Positions 12,604 to 25,864 of a stretch of DNA of 64,000 nucleotides are shown here, in pieces. Each line of letters opens with the position of its first letter. Positions within the stretch are counted from its first letter, which is position 1. The position numbers and the translations under genes were made by a program. This stretch comes from Echinococcus granulosus (Eukaryota; Platyhelminthes; Cestoda; Cyclophyllidea; Taeniidae), in assembly GCF_000524195.1 (NCBI RefSeq), contig NW_020170393.1:369846-433845 (forward strand). The letters run 5' to 3'. The notes beneath the pieces are model-generated. The model did not search any database. It was not told the DNA's origin and saw only the letters and a list, made by a program, of their open reading frames with translations.

Positions 12604-15600
12604 CTAGAGGCTTTAACAATTCATGGGGTTCTAAGGCGCCTCTTTATGTGCTTTCAACACGTAAAAAAGGCAAATACAAGAACAGTAGCAGTCCTGTAAC
12701 TGCGTGCCCAAAGAGATCATTAAAGGCTTGGCTACTTTTTGATCCTCCCTGTGTGGCCGACCACATTCCCCCTCCTATGACGTATTCGACTGAAATAAAA
12801 ATGTTTAATGAATTTTTAAAGTCTTCCTGCACGTCTCAGGACAAACTGTTCTCTATGCATAAAAGAAAGTAAAAATCTGGTCTCCTTTAGTGTTGCACGT
12901 GGTTTGCCTTACGAGTATGACTTTTCTAACTACGTGTCAATTCCCCTGATGGAAGAGAAATTTTCTCTCCCATAGTAGGAGTGAGGCTAAAAAGTTAGTC
13001 ATAGACTCCCAAATAGGCTTTTCCATGATGATTCTTCTCATCTCAATTAAGATGTTTGCATGCAATGTGAACTACAGCTTCCTTTGATGCTTTCATAGCA
13101 GCGTGATCCTGAGTGATTTCCACTTGAAATGTCCTCCTACCGCCACTGAAGAAGCATATCCATTAAAGCCACTTTAACAGTGTTTCTGTGACAATGGATT
13201 GTCATGAACTTCGTTACAATCTGTTCAACCATCGCATCGACCACTAAGGGGCATAGTTTTTCCTTCTTTCCTCGTATTCTGCCATGTATTTCTAGTATGC
13301 ATTCCAGTTGGCTATTTTGATCTTGATGAAACACAAAAATAGAAGAAATTCGTTTCCAAAGTACATAAATTGGTCACTCAAAGTACACTTATGCTGCATG
13401 GCTCCGTGCGTTTCGGAGGAGATTACATCCCCTTATTATAGCTGGTCGTAGCTCCGCTTTACCTTTTCATGACGGTCTAATTCTTGCTAAATCACATGGA
13501 GTCATCAGCATTAAAATATGGATCGACGGATACAAGGCAAGTACTAGAGAGGAATTGCGTGGAACCACTTCATTTGAGGCGATTCGCAAATCCCCCAAAT
13601 TGCCGCTCTGTTGCCAGAGGCGACGCACCGGTTGATCACAAATGGCCAATTCCCACAACTAGACCCCAAACCAGACCGACGTGGGAAAGGGATAGCTCAA
13701 GTGGAGACGATTTGGAAAGCTCATAGACTAATCTGGGCGTTGATTTCTACCACGCTTTTTCGAGTTGGGGTAGCTGGGAAGGTCAAAATGCAATTAAATA
13801 ATAGCCTTACAGGAAGTTGTCTTCAAAGTTGAGGCTAAAAGTGGACAGGGAAATACGGATTCTTTATTGGCGAGGGGAATCGTCGCCGTAGAAACTTGCA
13901 TGATAAAAATTCGTTTTACTTATCAATTGATGCATAAACACAAACAAAAATCACTCTGGAGAGGTGACTGGCACCAGCAGTGTCGTGCTCGAATAATGAG
14001 GCCTTAAAGCAAGAACACATAAAGACAGACTTACACAAATCTTTTTCCTCTCACAAAATATATAATATTGTCAATGCAAAAATGGGTCACCGTATCTATG
14101 AGGGTGTGGTGTTACCGAGAAGAGCATTGAGGTCAAGTATCAGGTGGTAGTTGACAGGACCCTTCACAAACTTTAGGTCACTGCTTTAGTACCCTAGTTT
14201 TGCACAAACTTTAGGCAGTCCTACTCGGGTCGCAGTAAAGTGATATGATGTCTTATTTTCACAAATACTCGTTCAATTCGGTCCTATATGTATTTATCTT
14301 CACCAAGAAGTAATATTCAATCACGCAAGCACTATCACATGAAAATGGCCAATGCCTTCAAGGAAAACATGTTTTTTACACAATTCAGTCTGAGCTGGAA
14401 GAAAGGACTTCTTGTTAGGCACGTTAAAATAACTTTGCATCCATCAACTTAAAAAGTGGCATGGAGTGGTCAAAACAATGGAAGCCATTTGCTCGAGGCT
14501 GCCCGATGGGAAGGCGTGATAATGCGTAAAATAGCAAAGAAGGAGAAACTAGTCATGAAGGAGCACAAACTAGTAATTATAAGCAAGGACAGTCCTCCCA
14601 ATAAGGCTCATTGGAACGGCGTGGCATAGGAACTTTGATAACCACTAAAGCAATTGTCCCTTCCAGCCGAATAAATGATCAGGAGTAGCCAACAGGTCTT
14701 TCTCATGCCAAACGTGATAGCGAGTGCCTGTCCTGAATGCGCAGAAGAGAAGGCCACGCTGTTTTTTGCTTGATACTAATTATCCCAAAAGGCATAAATG
14801 TAGATTGCGGAAAAGCAGGGACAGAAGCAGGAATTATTACTAATTACAAAGAGTTGTAGTCTTTGGCTGGAAGAACCTCTAATCAGAGCATTTAAAATTA
14901 AAAGGAACGTTACTAGTGTTTTGTTTTAAGGCACTAGAATGGGAGGTTAGTTTACTATGCCATAATCTCGCGCGGCAAAGTGCCTCCAGATTAACGATAA
15001 CAGCTTATCTTGGCGAGATCGGCGCTATTTTAGAGTGCGTGAATGAGATAAATCTTCTAGGAAAGTGGCACGCTGCTTTGCTTAAGTTGCTATTAGGCTC
15101 ATTCAAATTCCGTTTTTGCTACAAAGAGATGAATGTAATCCCACAAGCGGTACTCACTGTTCTGTTACAACATCAACTTCGTTTCGACGACTGCATTGGG
15201 TAAGGAAACAAAAATACATCGTTCTAAGGCATTTTGTCATTCTATTATGACCCGATTAAAAATACATTCGAGGGAATGTAAATTCCAAGTGCCAGATGTA
15301 GCGAAAGAATTTTCACTTAGAAATATGTTATTTTATATAATAATGGTAAACACTAAGCTGTGGCCTGCGTTGACTTGGAAAAGGTGTATAAAAGGCAAAA
15401 AACATGAGTGCCAAAGTGGCGTACTTGCAAAGTAAGCTGCTTAATTATTCCATTTGGTGAGAGTATCGCCAATGCGTAGAACGGGAGCTTAAGACCTCAT
15501 TTAAAATGATTTCTCCCTCCCATTGGTTGGGCAATCTCATCCAATGAGTACGTGGCGATTTTAAATGCTCACAATATAGCAAATACCTCATCAGAGATCG

Positions 15601-16594
15601 CTTAATCACTATGTTGCCCATCAACACCTCCCCTAGCCGAGGGAAACTGGTAGATAGAAATGAGGGAATCAGCGAAAGGGATTACCAGTCAGTCCGTATT
15701 CCTCGCCCATCTCTGCGGCATTGCCGGGTAACTAGATGCAAAGACTATCTTATTTTACACCCTAAAACAGTATTTTCACCAAAAAGATAGCCTATGTCTT
15801 ATTTGGTATTTCCGATACGTCTAAAGACAGATTGTAACCCACCAAAGCCCTTCCATCAGAGCTCACATGACTCCAGGTGGAAAGATTGCGCCACCAGAAT
15901 GAACGTGAAATTAGCCTAGCTTTTAAAGTCCTTAAAGTTTACTTATTATTGTCATACTTGCTTGTAAATTTATAAAAACGCCTTTTATAAAAGAACTAAA
16001 CACTAAAACCAGCTGGTTAGATTCGCAAATACGAAATAATTCCATAGGTGACATTGACAGGCGCAGACTGAATGATTTCCCTGATAATAAAATGACTTTG
16101 AATGCAAAGCTTACTAAAATAACTAAGGAGACGTGACACCAAAGTAAATAATTCGTTGTGACCCTTCGGAAAGAGAAACGGGAATGAAGGGGGGATTTCT
16201 CAACCCTCACCTGCGAGACTGGATGTGTTGATTCGAGAACTAGCCTAAAAAGTCCCCACTCCCACTTTTTCTCATCCTCTGTCTGTGTTCTTTGGCGAGA
16301 ATTTAATGCCTCTTTAGGCTTCTGGACGAGAAAAGTGGATTAGATCAAACTTTAAATTAATGAACTTGAGATATAAATAGTGCAGCAGCCCCTTCCTCTT
16401 TTTTGTAAACGCAGCATCCATCCAAAAGTGGCAAATTAGAGACGTAGTAACACTAAAATAAATAAGGAATTATCCACAGTTTGACCATTTTAAGCTAAGA
16501 CTTGTGCATAAATAAAGGAAAAAAAACTGATGCTTTCAATTTTTACTGTGCCTTTTTAAACACCCATATCTCTGTAACGCTGGTTACGTATTCC
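12604..16594. other. no supported gene
   Basis: A minus-strand open stretch at 13137-13334 (ECILEIHGRIRGKKEKLC ...) ends at GGCG|GTAGGA, but its phase does not fit candidate exon B and it has no recognised homology. Confidence 0.4.
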
Positions 16595-17104
16595 ACCAGT
16601 AAGTCATTAGCCATTCTATGTTATCTGGCTTTGCTTTTTAGTCGGTGCTCCAATGACTAGTGATTTAAGAACGAGACGGTCTGCACATAAACCATTCCAC
16701 AAAATAGTTTTTATACTGGATGAAAATCTAGATCCAGTGGAAGTGCCGAGGGGAATCAGTGACGTTTTGGTCAGGCATCGTCTCTGTTGCACACAAATTC
16801 GATGGCTGTTACGATTGGCTCCCGGGTGCTTTTTTCATAGCACTGATTACTTTATAATGGTGGATGCGCCGGGGATGACACTTAAAAAAGGAGAGGGACT
16901 ATCCAATAAGTTGGTGGATTGTTAAACTCTCGTTTTTGGTCACAGGGCCACTTAGATGTTAGGTCATTGTACCTTCTCCGGGTGAACTGGCCCTTGGGCC
17001 GCGCTAGTAGCCTGAATGTTTTCTTCATTTCAATAATACATTTTCAACCCAAGTAATGTCTTCATTCGTCTTCAGGTAAGTCTCAAGGCTCTGAATTAGG
17101 AGGT
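16595..17104 (+). mobile_element. TRIM-type element, copy 2, 5'-truncated
   Basis: Only the last third of the interior and the 3' LTR align. The interior starts near GGCTTTGCTTTTTAGTCGG, includes the block read as DPVEVPRGISDVLV, then a purine tract (AAAAAAGGAGAGGGA) and an LTR of about 204 bp at 16901-17104. The 5' LTR and primer site are missing or too diverged to see. Confidence 0.68.
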
Positions 17105-17199
17105 TATCAAGGCGAAATTTTTGAGTGAAGCATTTTAACGTAAAACCATTCAAACTAGATGGTGCCACTTGCAAAAGTATTGCCAACAGACCCACTTAC

Positions 17200-17341
17200 C
17201 GTCGCTTAGGCCTTCCGCTCCATACTCGACTAATCTGCTAAAATCAGTAGACGGCAAGAAGTGGAGAAGTGGGTGATCCAAACTTACTACCAAGTCGAGG
17301 GATATAAATTTTACATCCACTGCGCTGACCCCACATCTTGA
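17200..17341 (-). CDS. candidate minus-strand exon C, weak
   Basis: On the minus strand TGACTTGCAG precedes 142 nt open in one frame (SRCGVSAVDVKFISLDLVVS ... YGAEGLSD), ending at GACG|GTAAGT. Its outgoing phase 1 fits the incoming phase of candidate exon B at 12353, 4.8 kb away. No homology recognised, so this rests on splice signals and phase alone. Confidence 0.25.
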
Positions 17342-17507
17342 CTGCAAGTCACGTCAGTCGAGGAAATGTCAAAAGTAACACCTAAAAGAAACAACTGAGA
17401 CGCATGGAGAGACGGTAAAATGCTAATCCATGTAGCAATTGTCGATGCTGCCTAAAGAGGGTAGTTTGAAACTTGTTAACTCTGAAAAACAGAAGTAGGG
17501 AACCTAC

Positions 17508-17570
17508 CAAAACTGTTGGATGGTTAACTTTAAATAGGTTACTATTAGCGACCACTGTTGCACTAATCAT
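17508..17570 (-). CDS. candidate minus-strand start exon, weak
   Basis: On the minus strand ATG at 17570 opens 21 codons (MISATVVANSNLFKVNHPTV L) ending at TTTTG|GTAGGT in phase 0, which fits the start of candidate exon C. Short and without homology; may be chance. Confidence 0.15.
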
Positions 17571-20284
17571 GTTGATAGCTATATGACATATGGATTTGGA
17601 ACAAACTTTATAACGGCCCTGTTTTCCCTTCTTTTGTTACTACAGAATATGCGTTCTATGTCGGAGGCGGTAGTTCCAGTTCCATACTTCGTTACTTCGT
17701 TCACACCTTGACAAATTTTACCACATACTTCTCCATTTTCGTTGACGTTTTGTAACTAAAACTTTTGTTTGTACCACTAAGTGGTGGGCTATCGTCCATA
17801 CATCCTATCGGACGAATGCTAGAGGATTTTGTGAATGAACTTTCCTCATAAATTTTGCATAACCTATTTTGCAGGAAACATTGAAGCATCCCAAGTTTGC
17901 ATTTCCGTCCTTTGCGCTTGTGATGAGGATATGAGATAGCAGCATGTGTTTTCCTTGTCTTGTTGACAGTCGTGAGGCAGCTAAAAGGGACAAAACCTTG
18001 GCTTTTGTACAAACTATATCCGCGTTTATTGCAAATCTGTTAAAGCCATCACTTCAGTCTAACAAAGGATCATTTTTTGGGCTTTTTTCCCCTGAGACGG
18101 AATATCACAAGGTTCAAGGGAAAGAGAAATTCAGACGCTGCAATAAATTCCTAAATTTGCTTCGAAATCGCAATCTACTGACTCCATCGTCAAACTAACG
18201 ATGTGTAACGGAGCTAATGTCTGGTCGCATGGGTTTTCGTCTCTGTGAAGTGACCGCCTTAAGTGAGGACTTGCTTTGTGGGAATTACTGTGCCAGGGAT
18301 CTGCCTTGGAAATTAATTTGCTCCACGAGACTAAAGTCCTCTCGGGTAGATTATTTTACCAATAAGTTTATGATCTCGTCCTTGGCCCAACTTGACTCGT
18401 CCATAATTCACTCCACGCCGTCTGAGTTTTAGGCGAGTGTAGCCAAAAGGAAAGTCTTTGAAGCTCGCAACTGATTTGCAGTTTGGTCTTTGCGCCGATT
18501 TTAGTCATGAACTTAATCAGGAGCGAATATTTCCACCCTCTGCGGTAACAGTCACATCATACATGCCTTATTTGAAATGACTTCTAACGACTCCAGCAGA
18601 GAGTTCCCAGTTAATAGGTGAACCTGTTGATTAATGCTGTGGTGAGAAGAACCCGGACGGACTCAAAATAGCAGTAAACCATCATTTTACGGGCTTATAT
18701 TTTGTACTCTGCCTCCACTTCTTCAGCGAAATTAGGCCTACAAGAACCAGGGACTTATAAAAAGCCGAGAAGAAAGGATAAGGGGATTGTTTTTCACCGG
18801 TCTACTGGAAAAACGTAGATTGGGCTACAAATCGTTCCTTCGTGGCTCTTAACATCTAAGTTCGAGCCTCGTGATTGGTGATTTCAGTCAGTTGCAGCAG
18901 CAAGGACGAGACCAGCCTTTGAGCTAGCCTTGACAATTAACATCTCGCCTTTAAAGTTTACCAAATCATGATCTTGCTTTGTCCACTTGAAGTCGGAGAA
19001 ACGTCAAAATGTCATACCGACTTCCTTTGCAAAGAGCCCATTCAAATTACTACTTAACTGAATCTGCACAGCGGAATAACGCAGATAGAACAATTGTGAG
19101 ACTCTATAAGAGTACCATGCAGCCGCTGACGTCCATATACATAAGCCGAGACAGGTGAAGGTTTAATAAACGAATCTTATCTCAACATACCCATGTCGGT
19201 GAATAGACAAATTGGTTAGGAGTCTACCTACAAAACTAGTTCTTGGTTGTTTGGTTTATTCTGACAGCAAAATTCATGCAAACGAGGATTGGAAGCTCAC
19301 GTTAACTCCCAAACCTAGCCTCATAGTTCTCAAGGAGGCTGTTCAAATCTTAAGTCCTTTCAAGGAATTTAGATGTTCTCCTGCGCTCCAGCGCAACCAC
19401 GCCATCAAAGCATTCTCATTTGACCATAAATTAGTTTCAAGGAAGGCCAAATCACCCTCCAAATTTTTAGCACATTAGTTTGCTCACATTCTCATCCATT
19501 AAGCGCCATCTTTTCCATGTTTTGCCTAAAGGCTAATTTGCTTAAGCCTACCCAAGGTTGGTGGATCAGTTTAAAGCAAGACTGAAGTAGGCATTACTTG
19601 CCCCTGATAACTTTTGCCAAACAGTAGCTATAGCATCGGTCAGTCCTCAGTTTTTATTTTCAAATACTTGGAAGCAACTCGGATTGGCGAAGAACGATAG
19701 CGCTGCTACTCCAACGCATGACATCGGAACTGGAGCCTGTTGCCTCCAACTGCCAATAATCCGTAATGAAGTAGGCGGGAGGTTTATTGCCCTACAGAGT
19801 GGAAAGTAACTTGCATAAATCACTGCCTCATCACCAACATGAATAGGTGCGCTTTCATTCAGTACAGGTGGGAGAACAAGGCAGCCTTCCTCCATCCCTC
19901 CGCCCCTCTCTCCCTGCAGAATGCATCAACAGGTGATGGAGTTTTGGGCAAATAAAAAGGTTATAAATTGCTATTTCCAAATTGTTATAAACTTACAGTT
20001 GACTGTTGCCAAGTGCCAACGTGTGCACATAGGTATATAGACTTTACTCCCAATTACTTTGTTAATGCTACTGCTTCTCACTTGTCAGAGGAAAGAAAGA
20101 GGGATGAAGTGTTTTCCGGCAGAATGTGCATTGGGTTGGTGGAGGTCTACACAAGGAGGTGAGGTTTTGCTTTTAGACTTATCTTCCATATTTGTTGCCG
20201 ATTTTTATTTATTGGCTGGTGTGTATGGGAAGTAGGTACAAAGAGAGATGCCTTTGTAACACTTACCCCCTATTTATACTCATG
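17571..20284. other. no supported gene
   Basis: Several 60-103 codon open frames on both strands, none with convincing splice sites or recognisable protein. Confidence 0.5.
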
Positions 20285-20643
20285 TTTCATGACTTTGTGG
20301 TAGTCACAGAAGGCAGACGTCATTTTCGACCCTTTCTTTGGGGGTTGTTGAAGATTTTTCCCCATTCGCCTCACTAAAGTTTATCACCCAGCAGTAGAAA
20401 CTGGAATGGACGTCCTTTAAGATTGGATTGGCTCTCCGCTGCCACTGTTGTACCGTCTCAAGACTTGCCTGAAGTTGAGAGAAGACGTACTACTAAGGCA
20501 GAACACATATTCCCGATGTACAGAAGGGCTGAGAGACCACTAGCATGGCCCAGAGGCCAGGCCGCTTAGCAAATGTACAAAGACGGAGCCCTAAGTGGCC
20601 GCGTGACCCAAATGAGGAGAGAAACAAGCAATCTGCGTGCGCA
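20285..20643 (-). mobile_element. TRIM-type element, copy 3, 3'-truncated
   Basis: On the minus strand an LTR at 20449-20643 is followed by ACAGTGGCAGCGG, a mutated primer site, and about 150 bp of interior. Similarity fades near 20285. The LTR carries the family block TGGCCTCTGGGCCATGC. Confidence 0.72.
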
Positions 20644-21497
20644 TTTTAAAATAGTGTGGACTTAATCCAATAAGAGGTTGCTACCCAGTACTACCTCACT
20701 ACCATTGGGTTCACACTGGCAATTTTAAATGCATGCTTTTTAGAGACTTGAATTTTTGTCGTTTCGTGGCGATTGCTTCCTTTTAGCAAGTAAAGCTTCC
20801 TGTTCTGCTCTAAAAGGAGCTTAAATAAATCTGGTCAGCTGGTTTTCATTTCATTTCAAATACCGGATGGAATACATTTCCTAGTCTTTACATGATTAAA
20901 CCATAACATTTTTATTTGGGAAAAGAGCCCAAAATCCCCTTTTTGAGATTGTCAGGGTAAAGGGAGTTAACAATCATCATGATAGTACGGGCGTTCTGTT
21001 TCTCAACCTAGCTGTGTTTTGTAGTCCACTAAATCTCGCGGAGGACAAAGTAGTTGTTTTCGCCACTCCTGTGTGCCGAAAAAGGGGTGTCTTAGTTACA
21101 GCCGAATGTCACGTTTCTGGCGTGTCTGCACCAGGTGGTTTTTTTGGGGGAATTTCGGAACATGTATGCTTGAATTAGTTTAAAATTTTTTTTTGCCGGC
21201 TGCTTTAGGCTGGGATGTCTCCCTAGCTCGCGATGGTTGTGTGTAAATAGGCTGGGAATACTGGCGAAATACTTTCTAAAGGGGAATCATAAACTTCTCA
21301 GTTGAAATCTTCACGGAATAACATCGTATTTTAATCAAAACCTCTGGGTGCATTTTGAATATCTAAATGCACCTAGCGATTGTTTTTCAAGCGCCATTCC
21401 TGTATTTTTAAAGACCGGTTTCAATATCAGGGCAGTAAAGTTAGTTGCATGCTTTTGTAACCTCAGGACTCCCGGAAGTGCTGCAGGATACCGGAGT
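20644..21497. other. spacer between TRIM copies 3 and 4
   Basis: AT-rich, no gene or further repeat seen. Confidence 0.5.
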
Positions 21498-22265
21498 AGC
21501 CGAAAGTTAAAACAAAGTGTTACCTAGTTCCTTCTCTTTTAAGCAGCGTCTTCGACAATGTCCTTAACCAACATCCCTCCTCGGCTGTCGGAGAAAAATA
21601 GGAAAATAGGAAAATAGCCACTAGCCAACGGCACCAGTCATCGCCTTTTCATGCAATTAAGAAGGCATCAAAATGGAACGTCACTGACCCCTCTTGACAA
21701 TCCTCCTGGGTTAAGAGTTTTTTCCTGCTTGGGACCACCTCCTATGTCCATCGCTAGTAGCGAGAACACTAGTTTAAAAGAAGTCAACAGAGCGTAAAAC
21801 TTTAAGTAGTTTCGAAAAAATAAACCTTAGCTTCTGTCCTTCCTTGCCTCTGTTCTCCCTTCATTCCTTTCCGACCATTTCGTCTGGGTTTTATCCAGCT
21901 GATAGAAAGGCGTGAGAGGTATCACAAGTTAAACTTCATTGATATCTACATTTAGGCAACGTATACAGTTCCTTAACGAACTTTTTTAGATGGTCTACAG
22001 CTGGTGTTGCTTCATTTGTTAATAGCTTGCCTATGGAACACGGAACTGGAGTACCTGCAGAAGGCTGACGACATTTTCAGCCCTTCTCTTAGTTGTCTTC
22101 AAAGACTCCCCATCCGCAGCCCATGCGCTGCTCTTCCAGACTTCCAGAAGGGCTGAGGGATACTAAAGTGGTCAGAATGCCATACCGCCTAGTAGAAGTA
22201 CAAAAGCAGAGCTTTAATTCCCTAAAATTAAAACTATGGGTTAAAAAAATAATCAAGGCTTTATA
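21498..22265 (-). mobile_element. TRIM-type element, copy 4, internally deleted
   Basis: Minus-strand copy: part of the 5' LTR (about 22140-22265) runs directly into the interior, so the LTR end and primer site are lost. The interior aligns down to the purine tract near 21540, followed by the first 27 nt of a 3' LTR. Three copies of a 9-mer (AAAATAGGA) lie inside near 21596-21618. Confidence 0.65.
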
Positions 22266-24254
22266 CTCTCGTTAATATTGAACCCAATCATGGAGTGAAT
22301 AAACTAGGCCAGGAGGGTTCCTAACATACTACTTACTGCATAAAAGGAAATGGATTATATCAAGCCGCAGCATTACCTCCGACTGGGTATATAGAGGGGA
22401 AACTCCAGATCTACCTATTTTAATCAAGTTTGTTTATTCATTAATAGCATTAAGATGGCACTTAATTTTAAATGAATTTTATATTGAAATTTTCGCAATC
22501 AATCTCATTTTTACCTGGTAGCTCGCATGGTAATATATCTGGACCACTTTTTTCACTAACACCGAGGCGAATTCAGCATTTACAGTTGCGACGGAAACTC
22601 TATGAGGAAAAGCGGGTGGTTGGCCTCCAGTAATGGAAAGTGAAGTTGCCCATCACTAGTGCAGGTTGTAAGTAATTGAGGCAGGAGCGATAAACAGGTA
22701 ATTTGCAGTAGCGTAGGCCACTAATGCTCCCAGTACGTTTCCCTCCATCTACGTGTCATTTGACGAGCTCGTTGATATCCACCACCGATAAAAGTGAGCA
22801 AATCACTCTCAATTAGAGAGACCATCATTGCATTCCCTTTCCCATCACGTAATCAACAACGAGGGTGATAACGACAACGAGGAGTCACATAACACGAATT
22901 ATTTAAATCTTCGTGCAATAAGGTATACTTGTTATTCGGATTTGCTAAAGCACGATTGTGAAGAGATGGAGAAGTACGTCATACTGACTAAAGTCAGGCT
23001 GCAACGAAGGTGGAACTACAAGGCAACACAGAGGAGTGCCCCCTGTGCCCATCTGTGGTGTTTTACTGTCTGTTTCGGAGTAACTTGGACTACGTGGCCT
23101 CTTCATTCCCCTCAGGTTGTACACCTTTTGACGGTGTAACCCACGACTCTTCACTGTGTTAATGACGAGACATTTTTCACACTGCTCTGGCTTACAAAGC
23201 CCTCCGTAAAGGCTTCCAGAGATACAGTTAAGTGGGAAGTGCTCTCTAAGACTAGCATTATGCCTTGATTAAGTTACTGCCATGTCTACCGTCATGCACC
23301 ACAGATTTCATCCAAGTCGCAACCTTTTGCACCCAACTCTATTCCCATGTTATTTTGGTGTTCGAAAAATAAACCATATTTCGCTTTAGAAGCAGGCGTT
23401 GAAGCACAAACATTCTACCCTTGTCCGCCTCTTTGAGAAGCTTTTGTCTAAGAAGCTCAGTGAGTGAAACTGATACACACTCGTTGCCACTATCTCGACC
23501 GTTCCAGTCGAAGAATTTTATTGTTCTGCAAAAGTTACATTTTTGAGAATTAAAAAACCACTTGTAGGTATCCTTAGTGCAAAAACTTTCTACATCCATC
23601 TACCCTTAACAGCAACACAAACCAGGCGGCTTGTAGCAGACGTGTTGAGACGGTAAAATGAGCCATTAAGTGACTGCAGGAATGGTCGGTCCTTTGGAGT
23701 CATCTGCTGATATTCGTATCAGTAAGCACCTATAAGTAAAAATAAAAGTTTACCTTCACTCGTGCTATGTATTATAAGCCTTTAGGCCCCTTTTAGGCAA
23801 TTCCAGTGAGTCTTTTATGGCAGGAATATCTAAAAGGCAACTCATATTAATAAAACCGGGCGCTCAGGGAAAAATTATTATCTATCGCATCGATGCATCA
23901 AATATATCACCACCGGAGAGAAATATCAGATTGTTGTCAATTATAGAAAGGAGTTTTATTGTAGCCATCAATAGGAGCTGAAATTGGGAACGACAGAGAA
24001 ATGCGGAAGACCATTGAGCTTTTATCAAGCAGTGAATATCAAATGGTCTTAATGGCTAAAAAACAGCATTGTTGTACAATAAGATGCAACCCTAGAATAA
24101 AGTTGACTCTTGCTTTGACTTTTGCAGAAAAAATGTCGGAAACTCAGTTTTTTATGAGTTTGGATCCAAAAAGGCCACTTGGCTAGTGCTCTTGGTCATT
24201 TACTAAGTAGCTCTACCATAGTACAAATGCCTCTCTTAAAGCCATAAATGTCAA

Positions 24255-24275
24255 CTTCACTTCATCGAAGTGAAG
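24255..24275. repeat. short perfect inverted repeat
   Basis: CTTCACTTC-ATC-GAAGTGAAG: nine-base arms with a 3-nt loop in otherwise featureless sequence. Confidence 0.6.
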
Positions 24276-24714
24276 AGAGAAGGCAAATGAGTATCTTAGG
24301 GAAGTACTGAATTACTTCCGGCCACGGCTGATGGAGGAAAAAAAAACATTAGATTGACAACTGATAACACCTTTGAGCACGCATGTGACAAGTACCCCAC
24401 CAAATTAGGAAGGCACCCCACGAGGGCTTGCTTTCGTAGAGCGGCGGGGAAAGAGCCTGCATCTTTGTATTAAGAAACGGGAAGAAGCTGCACCCGAGCA
24501 ACTCAAATTATTCCTAACAGATGGCGTTAAGCTGGCATTCTGCTCCCACACCTACGAAATGCGAGCTCTCCGTCCGTCTGTGTACTTGCAGTTTAGCTGT
24601 ATTTACCCACACACTAATAGAACTGCTGGTCGACAGTTCAACGATGTATCCAGGTTGGGTTGCTTGGATACCCTTGCAACTCTTGAAGAAGTGCTTACTT
24701 ATAGAGGCAAGATT

Positions 24715-24741
24715 GACAATTTCAACAATTTCGACAATTTC
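24715..24741. repeat. three tandem copies of a 9-mer
   Basis: GACAATTTC, AACAATTTC, GACAATTTC in direct tandem. Confidence 0.7.
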
Positions 24742-25864
24742 AACCTGTTTCTAGGCTGCTTCCCAGTTTACACACTCACCATCAATTTAGCATATGTATA
24801 CTGCAGCCTATCCCCTAATTGCAGGAGGTGAGTTTCTTCTGCTATTTTTCTTCTCATGCCCAGGATAATTGTCCAGTTCCCAGGAGATGGACAAGTACTT
24901 TTAGTGCAAATAACTTGCCTACACGGAAAAAATAACCCGGCGACCACTTCATTGCTACCTCGTCTGCAAAATCAACCCCAGAATAAAGCAGAACCTTTTA
25001 AATCCCTGTACTTTTATTACATAAAAGATCCTAACTAAAGAAGGTTTGGTGGATCGTGTTGATAGCACGAGAGCGTGGCGGTGAACGAACTGTCAGAGGC
25101 AGATGTTCCAGACTGCAAATCTGTCAGGCACCCTGTTGCCTCTGATTTTATTAAGGCACAGTCTTTGCAATCAGCGCAATTTTATGCTAAAAAAGAAAAA
25201 CTTTTTAGCTTTACACATCACTAAAAGGGAGCAAGCATCGCCGCCGGTTAAGAGAGACAAGGGGAAACAAAAAAACGTTTTTTGGGCTTCGATCTAAATA
25301 GAGCAGTTTTGCCTATTTCATCGTGTTTTCTGAGACCCTGCCCGAGTTTGCTAGTTAAAAGAATTATTAACTGTTAGGAAAATTCAAATGTCCGAAGGTT
25401 TAATTTTTAGAGACGTATATAATGGAGGAAAAATCAACTTTTCGATTAATAAAGTTTATAACTGTTGTTTGTTGGGTGGCAATTAGAATACATTTTGCAA
25501 GGAATGCTTCTTTAAATAGCCTTAACCCTCATAGAGTGAGTTTGATAACCCAGTTTTTTTGGGGGGAAATAACTACTTTCTTTTCCTAGCAATTTAAGTT
25601 AGCCTTGAAGGAAGAGACCCGTTTTAACCAATGAAAATGCAGCTTTATGCGAAGTGGACTCTTAATAAGCATTTCCTAATTCTTAAAGCTGCCAATCAAT
25701 TACATTTGCTACTTTTAAAAACTGACGCTTCTGCATATTTAGAATTAGACAAAATTAAATGGCCATGCTCTGTAAATTGGAAACGCATAGTAGTAAGTTT
25801 CATCGAAATTTAATCTATTTAGAGTCTACTAGCTAATCTAAGAGCTGGGTTGTTTGAAGCCTAA

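Larger units (their letters stand above)
22266..25864. other. no supported gene
   Basis: Holds the inverted repeat at 24255 and the 9-mer tandem at 24715; open frames up to 103 codons look like chance. Confidence 0.5.

Noticed and set aside
13137..13334. minus-strand open stretch ending at a GTAGGA donor
   Set aside because: Phase does not fit the neighbouring candidate exon and the acceptor is poor; left as unsupported.
19647..19895. 82-codon minus-strand open frame after CTGCAG
   Set aside because: No homology recognised and no matching exon nearby.
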